64,000 nt of DNA from Sphingomonas sp. A2-49. GTDB lineage: Bacteria; Pseudomonadota; Alphaproteobacteria; Sphingomonadales; Sphingomonadaceae. The notes under the pieces were generated by a model. It worked only from the letters and a program-made list of their open reading frames with translations, was not told the origin of the DNA and searched no databases. This document shows, one piece after another, positions 36,496-46,488 of this stretch (positions within the stretch are counted from its first letter, which is position 1; the number at the start of each line of letters is the position of its first letter). Location of the stretch: contig NZ_JAJLPA010000001.1 of assembly GCF_025548555.1 (NCBI RefSeq), positions 310,001-374,000 of the forward strand, in the 5' to 3' direction. Both the position numbers and the translations under genes were made by a program.

Positions 36496-38699
36496 AGTTC
36501 GACACACCCGCAGGGCAGAACCCGATCGACCAGCTGAAGGTCATCGGCAAGCCGACCGACCGGATCGACGGCAAGTTCAAGACGACCGGCACCGCCCCCT
36601 ACGCCTACGAACGCCACGACGTCGCCCCCGACGCCGCTTATGGCTATATCGTCGGCGCGGGGATCGCGAAGGGGCGGATCGCGGGCATGGATCTCGGTGC
36701 GGCCAGGGCCGCGCCGGGCGTCCTGACGATCGTCACCGCGGACACCGCCGGGCCGCTGGTGAAGGGCGACTTCAACACCGCAAAGCTGCTCGGCGGCCCC
36801 GCGATCGACCATTATCACCAGGCGATCGCGCTGGTCGTTGCGGAAACGTTCGAACAGGCGCGCGCCGCCGCGGCGCTGATCCGCGTCGACTATGCCCGCG
36901 ACAAGGGACGGTTCGACCTCGACACCGCGCTGAAGACCGCGCCGCTGAAGGCCGGGGACGACAAGGCGCCGCCGGTCGACCGCGTCGGCAATTTCGAACA
37001 GGCGTTCGCCGCTGCCCCGGTCAAGCTCGACGCGCAATATCACACGCCCGACCAGAGCCATGCGATGATGGAGCCGCACGCGTCGACCGCGTCGTGGACC
37101 GGCGGCAAGCTGACGCTCTGGACGTCGAACCAGATGATCGCCTGGGGCAAGGGCGACGTCGCCAAGACGCTCGGCCTGCCCAAGGAGGACGTGCGCCTCA
37201 TTTCGCCCTATATCGGTGGCGGCTTCGGCGGAAAGCTGTTCGTTCGCGCCGACGCGATCCTGGCGGCGCTGGGCGCAAGGCAGGCGGGGCGCCCGGTCAA
37301 GGTCGCGCTCCAGCGCCCGCTGATGATAAACAATACGACGCACCGCCCCGCGACGCGCCAGCGCATCCGGCTGGGTGCCGGCCGCGACGGCCGCATCACC
37401 GCGATTGCGCACGAGAGCGGATCGGGCGACCTGCCCGGCGGCGGGCCGGAGACGGCGGTCGCGCAGACGAAGCTGCTCTATGCCGGCGCCAATCGGCTGA
37501 CGTCGATGCGGCTCGCGGTGCTCGACCTGCCCGAAGGCAATGCGATGCGCGCGCCCGGTGAGGCACCGGGGCTGATGGCGCTGGAAGTCGCAATGGACGA
37601 GATGGCGGAAAAGCTGGGCATGGACCCGGTCCAGTTCCGCATCGTCAACGATACGCAGGTCGATCCGGAAAAGCCCGGTCGGAAGTTCTCGCAGCGCCAG
37701 CTGGTCGAATGCCTGCGCATCGGTGCCGACCGGTTCGGCTGGTCGAACCGCAATGCGAAGCCGCGCTCGGTCCGCGACGGCCAGTGGCTGGTCGGCATGG
37801 GCGTCGCGTCCGGTTTCCGCAACAACATGACGATGAAGTCGGGCGCACGCGTCGGCATCGACCGCAAGGGCGTGGTGACGGTCGCCACCGACATGACCGA
37901 CATCGGCACCGGCACCTACACGATCATCGCGCAGACGGCCGCGGAAGTGATGGGTGTCCCGCTCGACAAGGTCGTCGTGCTGCTCGGCGACAGTTCGTTT
38001 CCCGCCGCCGCCGGATCGGGTGGGCAGTGGGGCGCGAACAGCTCGACCGCCGGCGTCTATGCCGCCTGCATGAAGCTGCGCGAGGCGGTCGCGCAGAAGC
38101 TCGGGTTCAACTCGGCCGACGTCGCCTTCGCCGACGGCCGGGTCAGCGCCGGCAATCGCAGCGTGCCACTCGCCGATGCGGCGGGGGACAAGGGGCTGTC
38201 GGTCGAGGATTCGATCGAGTTCGGCGATCTCGCCAAGCAGGAGCAGCAGTCGACCTTCGCCGGTCATTTCGTCGAGGCCGCGGTCCATGCCCATACCGGC
38301 GAGATCCGCATCCGCCGCATGCTCGCGGTCTGTGCCGCCGGCCGGATCCTCAACCCCAAGTCGGCGCGCAGCCAGGTGATCGGCGCGATGACGATGGGTG
38401 TCGGCGCGGCACTGATGGAGGAACTCGCGGTCGACAAGCGCTTCGGCTTCTTCGTCAACCACGACCTCGCGAGCTACGAGGTGCCGGTGCATGCCGACAT
38501 CCCGCATCAGGAGGTCGTGTTCCTCGACGAGGTCGATCCGATGTCGTCGCCGATGAAGGCCAAGGGCGTCGGCGAGCTGGGCCTGTGCGGCGTCGGCGCG
38601 GCGATCGCCAATGCGATCTACAACGCCAGCGGCGTGCGGATCCGCGAATATCCTATCACGCTCGACAAGATCATCGCCGGCAGCGCGATGGTGGCATGA
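36492..38699 (+). CDS. paoC: Periplasmic aldehyde oxidoreductase molybdenum-binding subunit
   Basis: A 735-residue large subunit binding the molybdenum cytosine dinucleotide cofactor (E. coli PaoC 732). Cofactor motifs are [20 protein letters not shown] (about 239), [15 protein letters not shown] (about 512) and the C-terminal [20 protein letters not shown] (about 692) containing the catalytic Glu in GVGEL. Overlaps paoB by 4 bp. The dedicated chaperone gene paoD, directly downstream in E. coli, is absent here; the next gene points the other way. Confidence 0.94.
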   Translation: MKFDTPAGQNPIDQLKVIGKPTDRIDGKFKTTGTAPYAYERHDVAPDAAYGYIVGAGIAKGRIAGMDLGAARAAPGVLTIVTADTAGPLVKGDFNTAKLLGGPAIDHYHQAIALVVAETFEQARAAAALIRVDYARDKGRFDLDTALKTAPLKAGDDKAPPVDRVGNFEQAFAAAPVKLDAQYHTPDQSHAMMEPHASTASWTGGKLTLWTSNQMIAWGKGDVAKTLGLPKEDVRLISPYIGGGFGGKLFVRADAILAALGARQAGRPVKVALQRPLMINNTTHRPATRQRIRLGAGRDGRITAIAHESGSGDLPGGGPETAVAQTKLLYAGANRLTSMRLAVLDLPEGNAMRAPGEAPGLMALEVAMDEMAEKLGMDPVQFRIVNDTQVDPEKPGRKFSQRQLVECLRIGADRFGWSNRNAKPRSVRDGQWLVGMGVASGFRNNMTMKSGARVGIDRKGVVTVATDMTDIGTGTYTIIAQTAAEVMGVPLDKVVVLLGDSSFPAAAGSGGQWGANSSTAGVYAACMKLREAVAQKLGFNSADVAFADGRVSAGNRSVPLADAAGDKGLSVEDSIEFGDLAKQEQQSTFAGHFVEAAVHAHTGEIRIRRMLAVCAAGRILNPKSARSQVIGAMTMGVGAALMEELAVDKRFGFFVNHDLASYEVPVHADIPHQEVVFLDEVDPMSSPMKAKGVGELGLCGVGAAIANAIYNASGVRIREYPITLDKIIAGSAMVA

Positions 38700-38714
38700 C
38701 CGGCGCGGTGACGG

Positions 38715-39137
38715 TCACCCCCGCGTGACCGTCACCGCCGCGACGTGCAGCGGATAATCGCGATCGTCCTCCGCCATCCAGACCGCGCCTTTGGCATCGG
38801 TCAGGTAATAGCGGCAGAAGATGCTGCGTTCGTCGGCGAAGCGCAGGCACACCCGATCCGGTGTCACGGTGTACCGGCCGGTCGTATCGGGCCGTTCGTA
38901 GCTGAGCGTATAGCCGTCGCCGACCGCGGCGAACCGTTCGACCGGCGGAGCCCCCGTCCCCACCGCCGCGCGCGTCACCACCGCGCCGCGGATCAGCCGC
39001 TCCAGCGCCGCCCCGCGTACGAGCGTCATCGCGTCGGCGCCCCGGATCGGCACCGGCAGGCGCGGCGCCGTCGGAGCCGGCGCCTGCGCGGAACAGGCCG
39101 ATAGCAGGACCAGCAAGGCCATCGATGATCGTGTCAT
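38715..39137 (-). CDS. Small putative lipoprotein
   Basis: A 140-residue protein with leader MTRSSMALLVLLSACSAQ and lipobox LLSAC (Cys15). The mature part is Pro-rich at first, then VERFAAVGDGYTLSYERPD, GRYTVTPDRVCLRFADERSI and FCRYYLTDAKGAVWM. No family recognised. The ATG at 39137 has GGGAG about 6 bp upstream; the open frame continues further upstream but without a leader. It converges on paoC with 15 bp between and is divergent from the photolyase gene. Confidence 0.68.
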   Translation of the reverse strand: MTRSSMALLVLLSACSAQAPAPTAPRLPVPIRGADAMTLVRGAALERLIRGAVVTRAAVGTGAPPVERFAAVGDGYTLSYERPDTTGRYTVTPDRVCLRFADERSIFCRYYLTDAKGAVWMAEDDRDYPLHVAAVTVTRG

Positions 39138-39324
39138 GCGCAACTCCCACGCATCGGGCGTGGCGGCGCGCCCGGATGCCATGGCTTCCCTGCGATGCCG
39201 GGGCGCCCGGGACAAGCCCGCCGCACCACATCCATTTCGGCGCCGCCCCGCGCGCACGCAGCCTTACGGCGGGCATCGCACTCCTGCGGGAACTTCCACC
39301 CCGCCCGCCCGCTTGGACCTGCGC

Positions 39325-40689
39325 ATGACTTCACCGACCCTGCTGTGGCTCCGCCAGGACCTGCGCCTCCACGATCAGCCCGCGCTCGTCGCCGCTGCGC
39401 ATGAGGGCGCGGTGATCCCCGTCTACATCCTCGACGATGCGGCGCCCGGCGCCTGGGCGATCGGCGGCGCGCAGCGCTGGTGGCTGCACCACAGCCTGAT
39501 CGCATTCGGCGACAGCCTTGCCGCGAAGGGGAGCCGCCTGATCCTGCGTCGCGGCGATGCCGCGACCTGCCTAAGGGCCCTGATGGCGGAAACGGGCGCG
39601 ACCCGCATCCATGCGATCCGCCATTACGAACCCTGGTGGCGCGACGCGGGGGCGGCACTCGGCGACGCGTTGGACCTGCATGACGGCAACCATATGGCGC
39701 GGCTGGAGGACGTGACCACCGGCGCCGGCACGCCGTTCAAGGTATTCTCGTCCTTCTGGCGCGCGCTCCAGGGCCACCTGCCCCCCGCCGATCCGTTGCC
39801 CGTCCCGCATACCCTGCCCGCCCCCGCGCACTGGCCGGCGAGCGACGACATCGACGATTGGAGCCTCTTGCCGACCAAACCCGATTGGTCCGCCGGCTTC
39901 GATGTCGACTGGACGCCCGGGGAGAAACAGGCGCTGATCCGCGCGAAGGACTGGGCCGACGAGGTCTCCGCCTATGACCGACGTCGCAATTTGCCGTCCG
40001 AAGAGGGGACGTCGCGGCTCTCGCCGCACCTCCACCACGGCGAGATCTCGCCGGCGACGGTCTACAGTATGCTGGCCGGCCACCGGGATACCGCGCCGTT
40101 CCTGCGCGAGCTTGCCTGGCGGGATTTCACCGCCGGGCTGCTGCTGGTGCTGCCCGCCTACGGCGACGTCAACGGTCGCCCCAAATACGATGCGTTGCCG
40201 TGGCGCAACGATGCCACGGCGAAACGGGACTTGCGCGCGTGGCAACGCGGGAAGACCGGCTACCCGATCGTCGATGCCGGCATGCGCCAGCTGTGGACCA
40301 GCGGCTGGATGCACAACCGCGTCCGCATGATAACCGCCAGCTTTCTGGTGAAGCATTTGCTGATCGACTGGCGCGCGGGCGAACGCTGGTTCTGGGACTG
40401 CCTGATCGACGCGGACTACGGCAACAATGCCGCCAACTGGCAATGGATCGCCGGGACGGGTGTCGATGCCAACATGTTCAGCCGGATCATGGCCCCGCTC
40501 GGCCAGTCGGAAAAGTTCGATGCCGCCGGTTATATCCGCACCTGGGTACCCGAGCTGGCGGACCTCTCCGACGCCGCCATCCACGATCCCGACGCACACG
40601 GCGCACGGCCGAAGGCGTATCCGGCAAAGATCGTCGGCCATCGCGAGGGCCGCGAACGCGCCCTCGCCGCGGCGAAGACGCTGAAATAG
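39325..40689 (+). CDS. phrB: Deoxyribodipyrimidine photo-lyase
   Basis: A 454-residue class I CPD photolyase/cryptochrome that uses blue light and FADH- to split pyrimidine dimers. The antenna domain begins LLWLRQDLRLHDQPALVAAA; the FAD domain has SRLSPHLHHGEISPATVY (about 232), WRNDATAKRDLRAWQRGKTG and the signature MHNRVRMITASFLVKHLLID (about 328), followed by LIDADYGNNAANWQWIAGTG. The ATG at 39325 gives the family N-terminus; no clear ribosome site is visible. Confidence 0.95.
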   Translation: MTSPTLLWLRQDLRLHDQPALVAAAHEGAVIPVYILDDAAPGAWAIGGAQRWWLHHSLIAFGDSLAAKGSRLILRRGDAATCLRALMAETGATRIHAIRHYEPWWRDAGAALGDALDLHDGNHMARLEDVTTGAGTPFKVFSSFWRALQGHLPPADPLPVPHTLPAPAHWPASDDIDDWSLLPTKPDWSAGFDVDWTPGEKQALIRAKDWADEVSAYDRRRNLPSEEGTSRLSPHLHHGEISPATVYSMLAGHRDTAPFLRELAWRDFTAGLLLVLPAYGDVNGRPKYDALPWRNDATAKRDLRAWQRGKTGYPIVDAGMRQLWTSGWMHNRVRMITASFLVKHLLIDWRAGERWFWDCLIDADYGNNAANWQWIAGTGVDANMFSRIMAPLGQSEKFDAAGYIRTWVPELADLSDAAIHDPDAHGARPKAYPAKIVGHREGRERALAAAKTLK

Positions 40690-40851
40690 GCGCGTGCCCG
40701 TCGAGGCGCGCATGTCGATTTTCGCGTCGCGGCACCTGCGATCGCGGCCCTCGCCTCCTATATCGGGACCTGCGCCAACTGGCCCCGCCGTGAACGAGGT
40801 GCCGACGCCGCCCGGAGAGCATCGGTCCCCGTAGAAAGCGCCCTTCTCCGC

Positions 40852-42411
40852 ATGCAGCTCCACCTTCCGCCCGCCCTCGATCCCCGCAAGCTGTTGCGCC
40901 CGCGACGGCGCGGCATAGCGTCGGTGAACGCCGAGGTGCGCGACGGCATCGTGCCGGCGGGGGATGCCATCGCCCGAACCAGCGACCATGCCGGCGGGCC
41001 GCACGCCGATGCCGCACCGACCCGCAACTATCGCACGGTGGCGCTCATCATCGCGACCGCGATGTTCATGGAGAATCTCGACGCGACCGTGCTCGCCACC
41101 GCGCTGCCGACGATGGCGCGCGATTTCGGGGTGCGCGCGCCGGACATGAGCGTCGCGCTCACCGCCTATCTGCTCGCGCTCGCGATGTTCATCCCCGCGT
41201 CGGGCACGATGGCGGACCGGTTCGGTGCCCGGCCGGTGTTCCGCGCCGCGATCGGCCTGTTCGTCGCGGGCAGCATCGCCTGCGGCCTGTCACCCGGGCT
41301 CGAATGGATGGTCGCGGCCCGCTTCGTACAGGGGATCGGCGGCGCGATGATGATGCCCGTCGGGCGGCTCGTGCTGCTGCGGTCCGTCGCCAAGCGCGAC
41401 ATGGTGTCGGCGATGTCGTGGCTCATCATGCCCGCGCTGGTCGGGCCGATCGTCGGACCGCCGCTCGGCGGGCTGATCGTCACCTATCTCGACTGGCGAT
41501 GGATCTTCTGGCTCAACCTGCCGATCGGCATCGCCGGGATCGTCCTCGTCGGCCGCTACATCGCCGACATCCGCGAAACCGCGCCGCACCCCTTCGATCC
41601 GGCGGGCTTCGTGCTCTCGGGGGTCGCGCTCGGCTGCCTCTTGTTCGGGTTCGAGATGGCGAGCCGCCCCGGCGAGGGCGGGCTTGCCGCTGCGCTGGTC
41701 GCGACCGGCGCGGGGTTCGGCGTGCTGTACTGGCGCCATGCGACGCGGGTCGCGCACCCCATCCTCGACCTGTCGCTGATGCGGATCACGACGTTCCGGC
41801 TGTCGGTGCTCGGCGGATCGCTGACCCGGATCACGCAAGGCGCGCAGCCGTTCCTGCTGCCGCTGATGATGCAGCTCGCCTTCGGCCTGTCGGCGGCGCA
41901 GAGCGGGGCGATGACGGTGGCCACCGCGATCGGATCGTTCGGGATGAAGGGCGTCGCGCGCCGTATCCTCAGGCGCTTCGGGTTTCGCAACAGCCTGATC
42001 GCGATGGGTGTGGGCGGGACCGCGGCCTATGCCGCCTGCGGCCTGTTCCGCCCCGGATGGCCGTTGCCCGCGGTGTTCGCCGTGCTCGTCGTGTCGGGGT
42101 TCCTGATGTCGTTCCAGTTCACCGCCTACAACACGATCGCCTATGACGAGATCGGCAAGGACCGGATGAGCGCGGCGACCAGCTTCTATTCGACGTTCCA
42201 GCAGCTGATGCTGTCGCTGGGTATCTGCATCGGTGCGACGGCGCTGCACCTGTCGATGCTGTGGCGGGGGAGCAACGGCGTCGCCTTCCCCGATTTCACC
42301 TTCGCGTTCTGGACGGTGACGGCGATCTCGTCGCTCGCGATCGTCGTCAACGCGCGGTTCGATCGCCGGGCGGGCGACGAATTGAGCGGACGGAGCGTGC
42401 GCTCCGGGTGA
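40852..42411 (+). CDS. MFS transporter, DHA2 drug-efflux type
   Basis: Up to 519 residues with about 14 hydrophobic segments. DHA2 patterns are MFMENLDATVLATALPTMAR (about 72-91), the motif A region GTMADRFGARPVFRAAI (about 119), motif C-like SWLIMPALVGPIVGPPLGG (about 189) and YLDWRWIFWLNLPIGI. It likely exports toxic compounds with proton exchange. The first 55 residues match nothing and have no ribosome site, so the true start may be a GTG at 40927 or 40951. It ends in a strong hairpin shared with the convergent gene. Confidence 0.87.
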   Translation: MQLHLPPALDPRKLLRPRRRGIASVNAEVRDGIVPAGDAIARTSDHAGGPHADAAPTRNYRTVALIIATAMFMENLDATVLATALPTMARDFGVRAPDMSVALTAYLLALAMFIPASGTMADRFGARPVFRAAIGLFVAGSIACGLSPGLEWMVAARFVQGIGGAMMMPVGRLVLLRSVAKRDMVSAMSWLIMPALVGPIVGPPLGGLIVTYLDWRWIFWLNLPIGIAGIVLVGRYIADIRETAPHPFDPAGFVLSGVALGCLLFGFEMASRPGEGGLAAALVATGAGFGVLYWRHATRVAHPILDLSLMRITTFRLSVLGGSLTRITQGAQPFLLPLMMQLAFGLSAAQSGAMTVATAIGSFGMKGVARRILRRFGFRNSLIAMGVGGTAAYAACGLFRPGWPLPAVFAVLVVSGFLMSFQFTAYNTIAYDEIGKDRMSAATSFYSTFQQLMLSLGICIGATALHLSMLWRGSNGVAFPDFTFAFWTVTAISSLAIVVNARFDRRAGDELSGRSVRSG

Positions 42412-42439
42412 CGGGACGGGGTGCGGACACCCCGTCCCG
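42412..42439. terminator. Convergent hairpin terminator
   Basis: A perfect 12-bp stem CGGGACGGGGTG/CACCCCGTCCCG with loop cgga begins right after the MFS stop and ends 6 bp before the stop of the minus-strand small gene. Its symmetry suits both genes. No T-run is present on either side. Confidence 0.6.
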
Positions 42440-42445
42440 CGAAGG

Positions 42446-42661
42446 TCAGCGCTTCACGGCGGCGCGCTGCGCGCGCGCCTGCTTGGCGTAATGGTGGTGC
42501 ATGGCGATGCAGCCGGCGGCGGCGCCCATCAGCCCATGGCCCTTGCCCACGTAATGGCCCGCGACGCCGCCCGCGGCGGCCCCACGGATACAGCCCTTGG
42601 CAAGAGCGGGTTGCGCACCGACGAGGGCGGTGGCGGCGGCGACGAACATCAACATCTTCAT
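42446..42661 (-). CDS. Small exported glycine-rich protein
   Basis: A 71-residue protein with signal peptide MKMLMFVAAATALVGAQPALA. The mature part of about 50 residues is a glycine-zipper-like stretch GAAAGGVAGHYVGKGHGLMG followed by AAAGCIAMHHHYAKQ with three His in a row and a basic tail. Two Cys could form a disulfide or, with the His, bind metal. The excellent AGGAGG site 7 bp before the ATG at 42661 decides the start within a longer open frame. Family function unknown; such short proteins usually sit in the envelope. Confidence 0.78.
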   Translation of the reverse strand: MKMLMFVAAATALVGAQPALAKGCIRGAAAGGVAGHYVGKGHGLMGAAAGCIAMHHHYAKQARAQRAAVKR

Positions 42662-42720
42662 GACAGGTCCTCCTGCGCGAAGAAGGCGTGACGGCGCCGC
42701 GACGTTCCATGAATTCGGCG

Positions 42721-43617
42721 TCATCTGTCCTCCCACCGCGCACCGTCCAGCGTCTCGCGCAGGAAGCCGACGAACGCGGTGACCGCCGACGGCACCGCCG
42801 CGCTGCGCAGGTGAACGGCGTAGATGCCGACCTCCGCCGACCCCTCCCAGTCCGGCAGCAGCCTCACCAGCCGGCCATCGTGCAGCGCGTCGCCAACGTC
42901 CCACAGCGATCGCAATGCGATCCCGACGCCACCGATCGCGAGTTCGCGCACCATCTCGCTCGAATTGGTCCGCACATGGCTGTCGCGCTCGATCTGCACC
43001 GCCTTGCCCCGGCCAACGAGGCGCCACGGCATCTGCCCCGCCGCGGCGAGCAACCGATGCCCCGCGAGGTCGGGGATCGTAGCGGGCACGCCGTGCGCCG
43101 CGACATAGGCCGGCGCCGCGCACAGCACGCGGCGGCTGGTGCCGAGCCGATGCGCGACGACGTTCGGCGGGACATCGGACGCGATGCGGATCGCGCAATC
43201 GACGCGCTCGCCCAGCAGGTCGACGAACGCATCGCTGAGATCGAACGACAGCTGCACGGCGGTGTATCGCGCCAGGAATGCCGCCAGATGCGGCGCGACG
43301 TGCAGCCGCCCGAACGACGTCGGCGCCGATACGCGCAGGACCCCGGCGGGCGCATCGCGCGCGCCCGTCACCCGCGCCTCCGCCGCCGTCAGCGCAACAA
43401 GGATGTGGCTAAGGTCATCACGGAGATGCGCGCCCGCGTCGGTCAGCGCCAGCCGCCGCGTCGTGCGATGGACGAGCGTCACGCCCAGCCGCTGCTCCAG
43501 CCGTTGCAACCGCTTCGACACCATCGCCGGCGAGATGCCGAGCCCGCGTGCCGCCGCGGACAGGCTGCCGCAATCGGCCACCGCCACGAACAGGGCGTAA
43601 TCCGGATCGAACGCCAT
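42721..43617 (-). CDS. LysR family transcriptional regulator
   Basis: A 298-residue LysR protein. The N-terminal helix-turn-helix is LFVAVADCGSLSAAARGLGI then SPAMVSKRLQRLEQRLGVTL (about 9-48); the effector domain follows with LRVSAPTSFGRLHVAPHLAA (about 93). It resembles the CrgA/DsdC-like group that often regulates a divergent neighbour. It is divergent from malate synthase G with about 97 bp between the start codons, so glcB is the likely target. Effector unknown. Confidence 0.9.
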   Translation of the reverse strand: MAFDPDYALFVAVADCGSLSAAARGLGISPAMVSKRLQRLEQRLGVTLVHRTTRRLALTDAGAHLRDDLSHILVALTAAEARVTGARDAPAGVLRVSAPTSFGRLHVAPHLAAFLARYTAVQLSFDLSDAFVDLLGERVDCAIRIASDVPPNVVAHRLGTSRRVLCAAPAYVAAHGVPATIPDLAGHRLLAAAGQMPWRLVGRGKAVQIERDSHVRTNSSEMVRELAIGGVGIALRSLWDVGDALHDGRLVRLLPDWEGSAEVGIYAVHLRSAAVPSAVTAFVGFLRETLDGARWEDR

Positions 43618-43714
43618 TCGTTCTCCAATCGATAAGGTGTTTCAATAGTTTTGCGTCTAGTGATCGGATCGCCCCGCGTCTACGATGGCCCGATCGCTAG
43701 AGGATCGCCCCGCC
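43618..43714. promoter_or_regulatory. Divergent promoter region of the LysR gene and glcB
   Basis: This 97-bp gap is AT-richer than its surroundings at 43625-43665 (GATAAGGTGTTTCAATAGTT), where divergent promoters and LysR binding are expected. No exact T-N11-A palindrome can be fixed by eye. Confidence 0.4.
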
Positions 43715-45790
43715 ATGACCCACGCCGGCCTGCACGTCGCACCCGAACTCGCCGCCTTCGTCGCGGATCGCGCGTTGCCCGGGACCGGGCTCGACGCCGC
43801 CACCTTCTGGTCGGGCGCCGCCGCGATCTTCGCACGCTTCGCGCCCGAGAACCGTGCGCTGCTCGCCGAGCGCGAGCGCTTGCAATCCGCGATCGACGAC
43901 TGGCATCGCACGCACGCGTTCGATCCCGCCGCCTATCGCGCCTTCCTGACCGACATCGGGTATCTGGCCGACGCGCCGGCGCCGTTCGCGATCGACCCCG
44001 CCAACGTCGATGCGGAGATCGCGACGATGGCCGGGCCGCAACTCGTCGTCCCGATCCTCAACGCCCGCTTCCTGCTGAACGCCGCGAACGCGCGCTGGGG
44101 TAGCCTGTACGACGCGCTCTACGGCACCGATGCCATTCCCGGCACGCCGGCCCCCGGCGGCTACGATGCCGCGCGCGGCGCGCGGGTGATCGCGCGCGCG
44201 AAGGCGTTCCTCGACGACGCCGTGCCGCTCGCCGACGGGCGCTGGGCCAACTGGACCGGCGGCGTGCCCGCGCTCGCGGATCCCACGCAGTTCGTCGGCC
44301 GGTCGGGCGACACGCTGCTGCTGCGGCATCACGGCCTGCATATCGAGATCGTCGTCGATCGCGCCCACCCGATCGGCCGCGACGATCCTGCGGGCATCGC
44401 CGATGTCGTCCTCGAATCCGCGCTCACCACGATCTGCGACCTCGAGGATTCGATCGCGGCGGTCGACGCGGCGGACAAGGTCGCCGCCTATGCCAATTGG
44501 CTGGGCCTGATGCAGGGCGATCTGGTCGCGAGCTTCGCGAAGGGCGGCAGGACCGTCACGCGCGCGCTCGAACCCGACCGCACCTATACCGCCGCCGATG
44601 GCCGCGCCATGACGCTGCCCGGCCGCAGCCTGCTGTTCGTCCGCAACGTCGGCCATCTGATGACCAATCCGGCGGTCCGCCTGTTCGACGGCAGCGAGGC
44701 GCCGGAGGGCATTCTCGACGCGATCATGACCAGCCTCATCGCGCTGCACGACAAGGGGCGCAACAGTCGCACCGGCTCGATCTACATCGTCAAGCCCAAG
44801 ATGCACGGGCCTGCCGAGGCGGCGTTCACCGACCGCCTGTTCGACGCGGTCGAGGATCTGTTGCGGCTGCCCCGTCACACGATCAAGGTCGGTCTGATGG
44901 ACGAGGAACGCCGCACCAGCGCCAACCTAGCCGCCTGCGTCCACGCGGTCCGCCACCGGCTGGTCTTCGTCAATACCGGCTTCCTCGACCGCACCGGCGA
45001 CGAGATGCACACATCGATGCAGGCGGGCGCGATGATCCCCAAGGGCGAGATGAAGGCGAGCCGATGGATCGCGGCCTATGAGGACCGCAACGTCCAGATC
45101 GCCCTCGCCTGCGGCCTGTCGGGCAAGGCACAGATCGGCAAGGGCATGTGGGCGGCGCCCGACCGGATGGCGGACATGCTGGACCAGAAGATCGCGCATC
45201 CCCGCACCGGCGCGAACACCGCCTGGGTGCCGTCACCCACCGCGGCGACGCTGCACGCGACGCACTATCACGCCGTCGACGTGTTCGCCCGCCAGCGCGA
45301 ACGGGCGCGGGAGGCCGTCGCGCCGCTCGGCGACCTGCTGACGGTGCCGGTCGCGGCGCCCGGCCGCAACCGGACCGCGGACGAGGTGCGCGCCGAACTC
45401 GACAACAATGCGCAGGGGATCCTGGGCTATGTGGTCCGCTGGGTCGATCAGGGGATCGGCTGTTCGAAGGTGCCCGACATCCACGACGTGGGGCTGATGG
45501 AGGATCGCGCGACGCTGCGCATCTCGTCGCAGCATATGGCGAACTGGCTGTTGCACGGCGTCGCGACCGCGGCCGACGTCGATGCCGCCTTCGCGCGGAT
45601 GGCGGCGACGGTCGACGCACAGAATGCCGGCGATCCGGACTATCGGCCGATGCACGGGCACGAGGACGCCAGCCTCGCCTATCAGGCCGCGCGCGCGCTG
45701 GTATTCGAAGGCCGGGCCCAGCCGAGCGGCTATACCGAGCCGTTGCTCCACCGGTTCCGTGCGATGCGCAAGGCGGCCGACGCTCAATAG
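43715..45790 (+). CDS. glcB: Malate synthase G
   Basis: A 691-residue monomeric malate synthase condensing glyoxylate and acetyl-CoA (E. coli GlcB 723). Seen are the Mg-binding [20 protein letters not shown] (about 240), [19 protein letters not shown] (about 305), [18 protein letters not shown] (about 438) and the catalytic Asp region [20 protein letters not shown] (about 647). The ATG at 43715 follows AGAGGA; an upstream in-frame ATG at 43685 has none. It fits the nearby fatty-acid oxidation genes through the glyoxylate bypass; isocitrate lyase is not in the window. Confidence 0.96.
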   Translation: MTHAGLHVAPELAAFVADRALPGTGLDAATFWSGAAAIFARFAPENRALLAERERLQSAIDDWHRTHAFDPAAYRAFLTDIGYLADAPAPFAIDPANVDAEIATMAGPQLVVPILNARFLLNAANARWGSLYDALYGTDAIPGTPAPGGYDAARGARVIARAKAFLDDAVPLADGRWANWTGGVPALADPTQFVGRSGDTLLLRHHGLHIEIVVDRAHPIGRDDPAGIADVVLESALTTICDLEDSIAAVDAADKVAAYANWLGLMQGDLVASFAKGGRTVTRALEPDRTYTAADGRAMTLPGRSLLFVRNVGHLMTNPAVRLFDGSEAPEGILDAIMTSLIALHDKGRNSRTGSIYIVKPKMHGPAEAAFTDRLFDAVEDLLRLPRHTIKVGLMDEERRTSANLAACVHAVRHRLVFVNTGFLDRTGDEMHTSMQAGAMIPKGEMKASRWIAAYEDRNVQIALACGLSGKAQIGKGMWAAPDRMADMLDQKIAHPRTGANTAWVPSPTAATLHATHYHAVDVFARQRERAREAVAPLGDLLTVPVAAPGRNRTADEVRAELDNNAQGILGYVVRWVDQGIGCSKVPDIHDVGLMEDRATLRISSQHMANWLLHGVATAADVDAAFARMAATVDAQNAGDPDYRPMHGHEDASLAYQAARALVFEGRAQPSGYTEPLLHRFRAMRKAADAQ

Positions 45791-46374
45791 GGCGGATCGC
45801 GGCGCGCGCGTTGCCGGCGCGCCGCTTCCGTCCACCAGGCGAGGTCGTCGGCGAAGCGCGGGAACGCCTTCGCCAGCGCGGCGCCACCCTCGCCGCCGGG
45901 CTCGGCATCGGCGGTGAGCGCGTGGCCGATGCCGCCGACCGCGAGCGCGCTCGATACGACGACCATCCCCATTTCCGACAGGATGCCGTGCCAGGCGAGT
46001 CCGGCGCGCGCGCCGGCGAACCGGCCGGCGGAATAGCTGGCGATCGCGGCGGGGCGCCAATACCATTCCTCCAGGAAATGGTCGGTCAGGTTCTTGAGGC
46101 CCGGCTGTACGCTCCAATTGTATTCGCCCGCGACGAAGACGAACGCATCCGCCGCGCGGATCTTGCCCGCCAGCGTTTCCAGCACCTCGGGCGCCTCGCC
46201 GGCGGGATATTCCTTGTACATGCGATCGAGCATCGGCAGGTCGAGCGCCCTGGCGTCGATCAGCTCCGCCGAGGCCCCGCGATCGGCGAACGCCCGCACC
46301 AGATAGTCGGCGAGCCGGATGCCCTGCCGGTCGGACCGGTAGGATCCGTAGAAGATCAGGATAGTGTCGCTCAC
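45784..46374 (-). CDS. NAD(P)H-dependent FMN reductase family protein
   Basis: A 196-residue flavodoxin-like protein of the FMN_red family. The phosphate-binding loop is [18 protein letters not shown] (about 7-24) and the second flavin-contact loop [20 protein letters not shown] (about 75). Such proteins reduce quinones, azo dyes, metals or free flavin. A GTG at 46374 is taken as start because the homologous part begins DTILIFYGS; the longer frame upstream has no family match. It overlaps the glcB 3' end by 7 bp. It might supply reduced flavin to the halogenases in this region, which is only inference. Confidence 0.83.
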   Translation of the reverse strand: MSDTILIFYGSYRSDRQGIRLADYLVRAFADRGASAELIDARALDLPMLDRMYKEYPAGEAPEVLETLAGKIRAADAFVFVAGEYNWSVQPGLKNLTDHFLEEWYWRPAAIASYSAGRFAGARAGLAWHGILSEMGMVVVSSALAVGGIGHALTADAEPGGEGGAALAKAFPRFADDLAWWTEAARRQRARRDPPY

Positions 46375-46443
46375 GTCGGCTGTCCCGTGCTGGAGGTGGA
46401 GTGCGACGCGCCGTCCGGCGTCGCCGATACGGTCGACGGCGGC

Positions 46444-46478
46444 ATCCCGTGCGGCCGTTGCTGGCGGCCGCACGGGAT
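46444..46478 (-). terminator. Hairpin after the pirin gene
   Basis: A perfect 14-bp stem ATCCCGTGCGGCCG/CGGCCGCACGGGAT with a 7-nt loop, 10 bp past the pirin stop on the minus strand. No T-run; the very stable stem suggests a transcript end. Confidence 0.6.
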
Positions 46479-46488
46479 CATGCCCGCG

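Noticed and set aside
36252..38507. A 751-codon open frame on the minus strand over paoB/paoC
   Set aside because: Antisense shadow of clear molybdo-flavoenzyme genes, with composition typical of reverse-complemented high-GC coding DNA.
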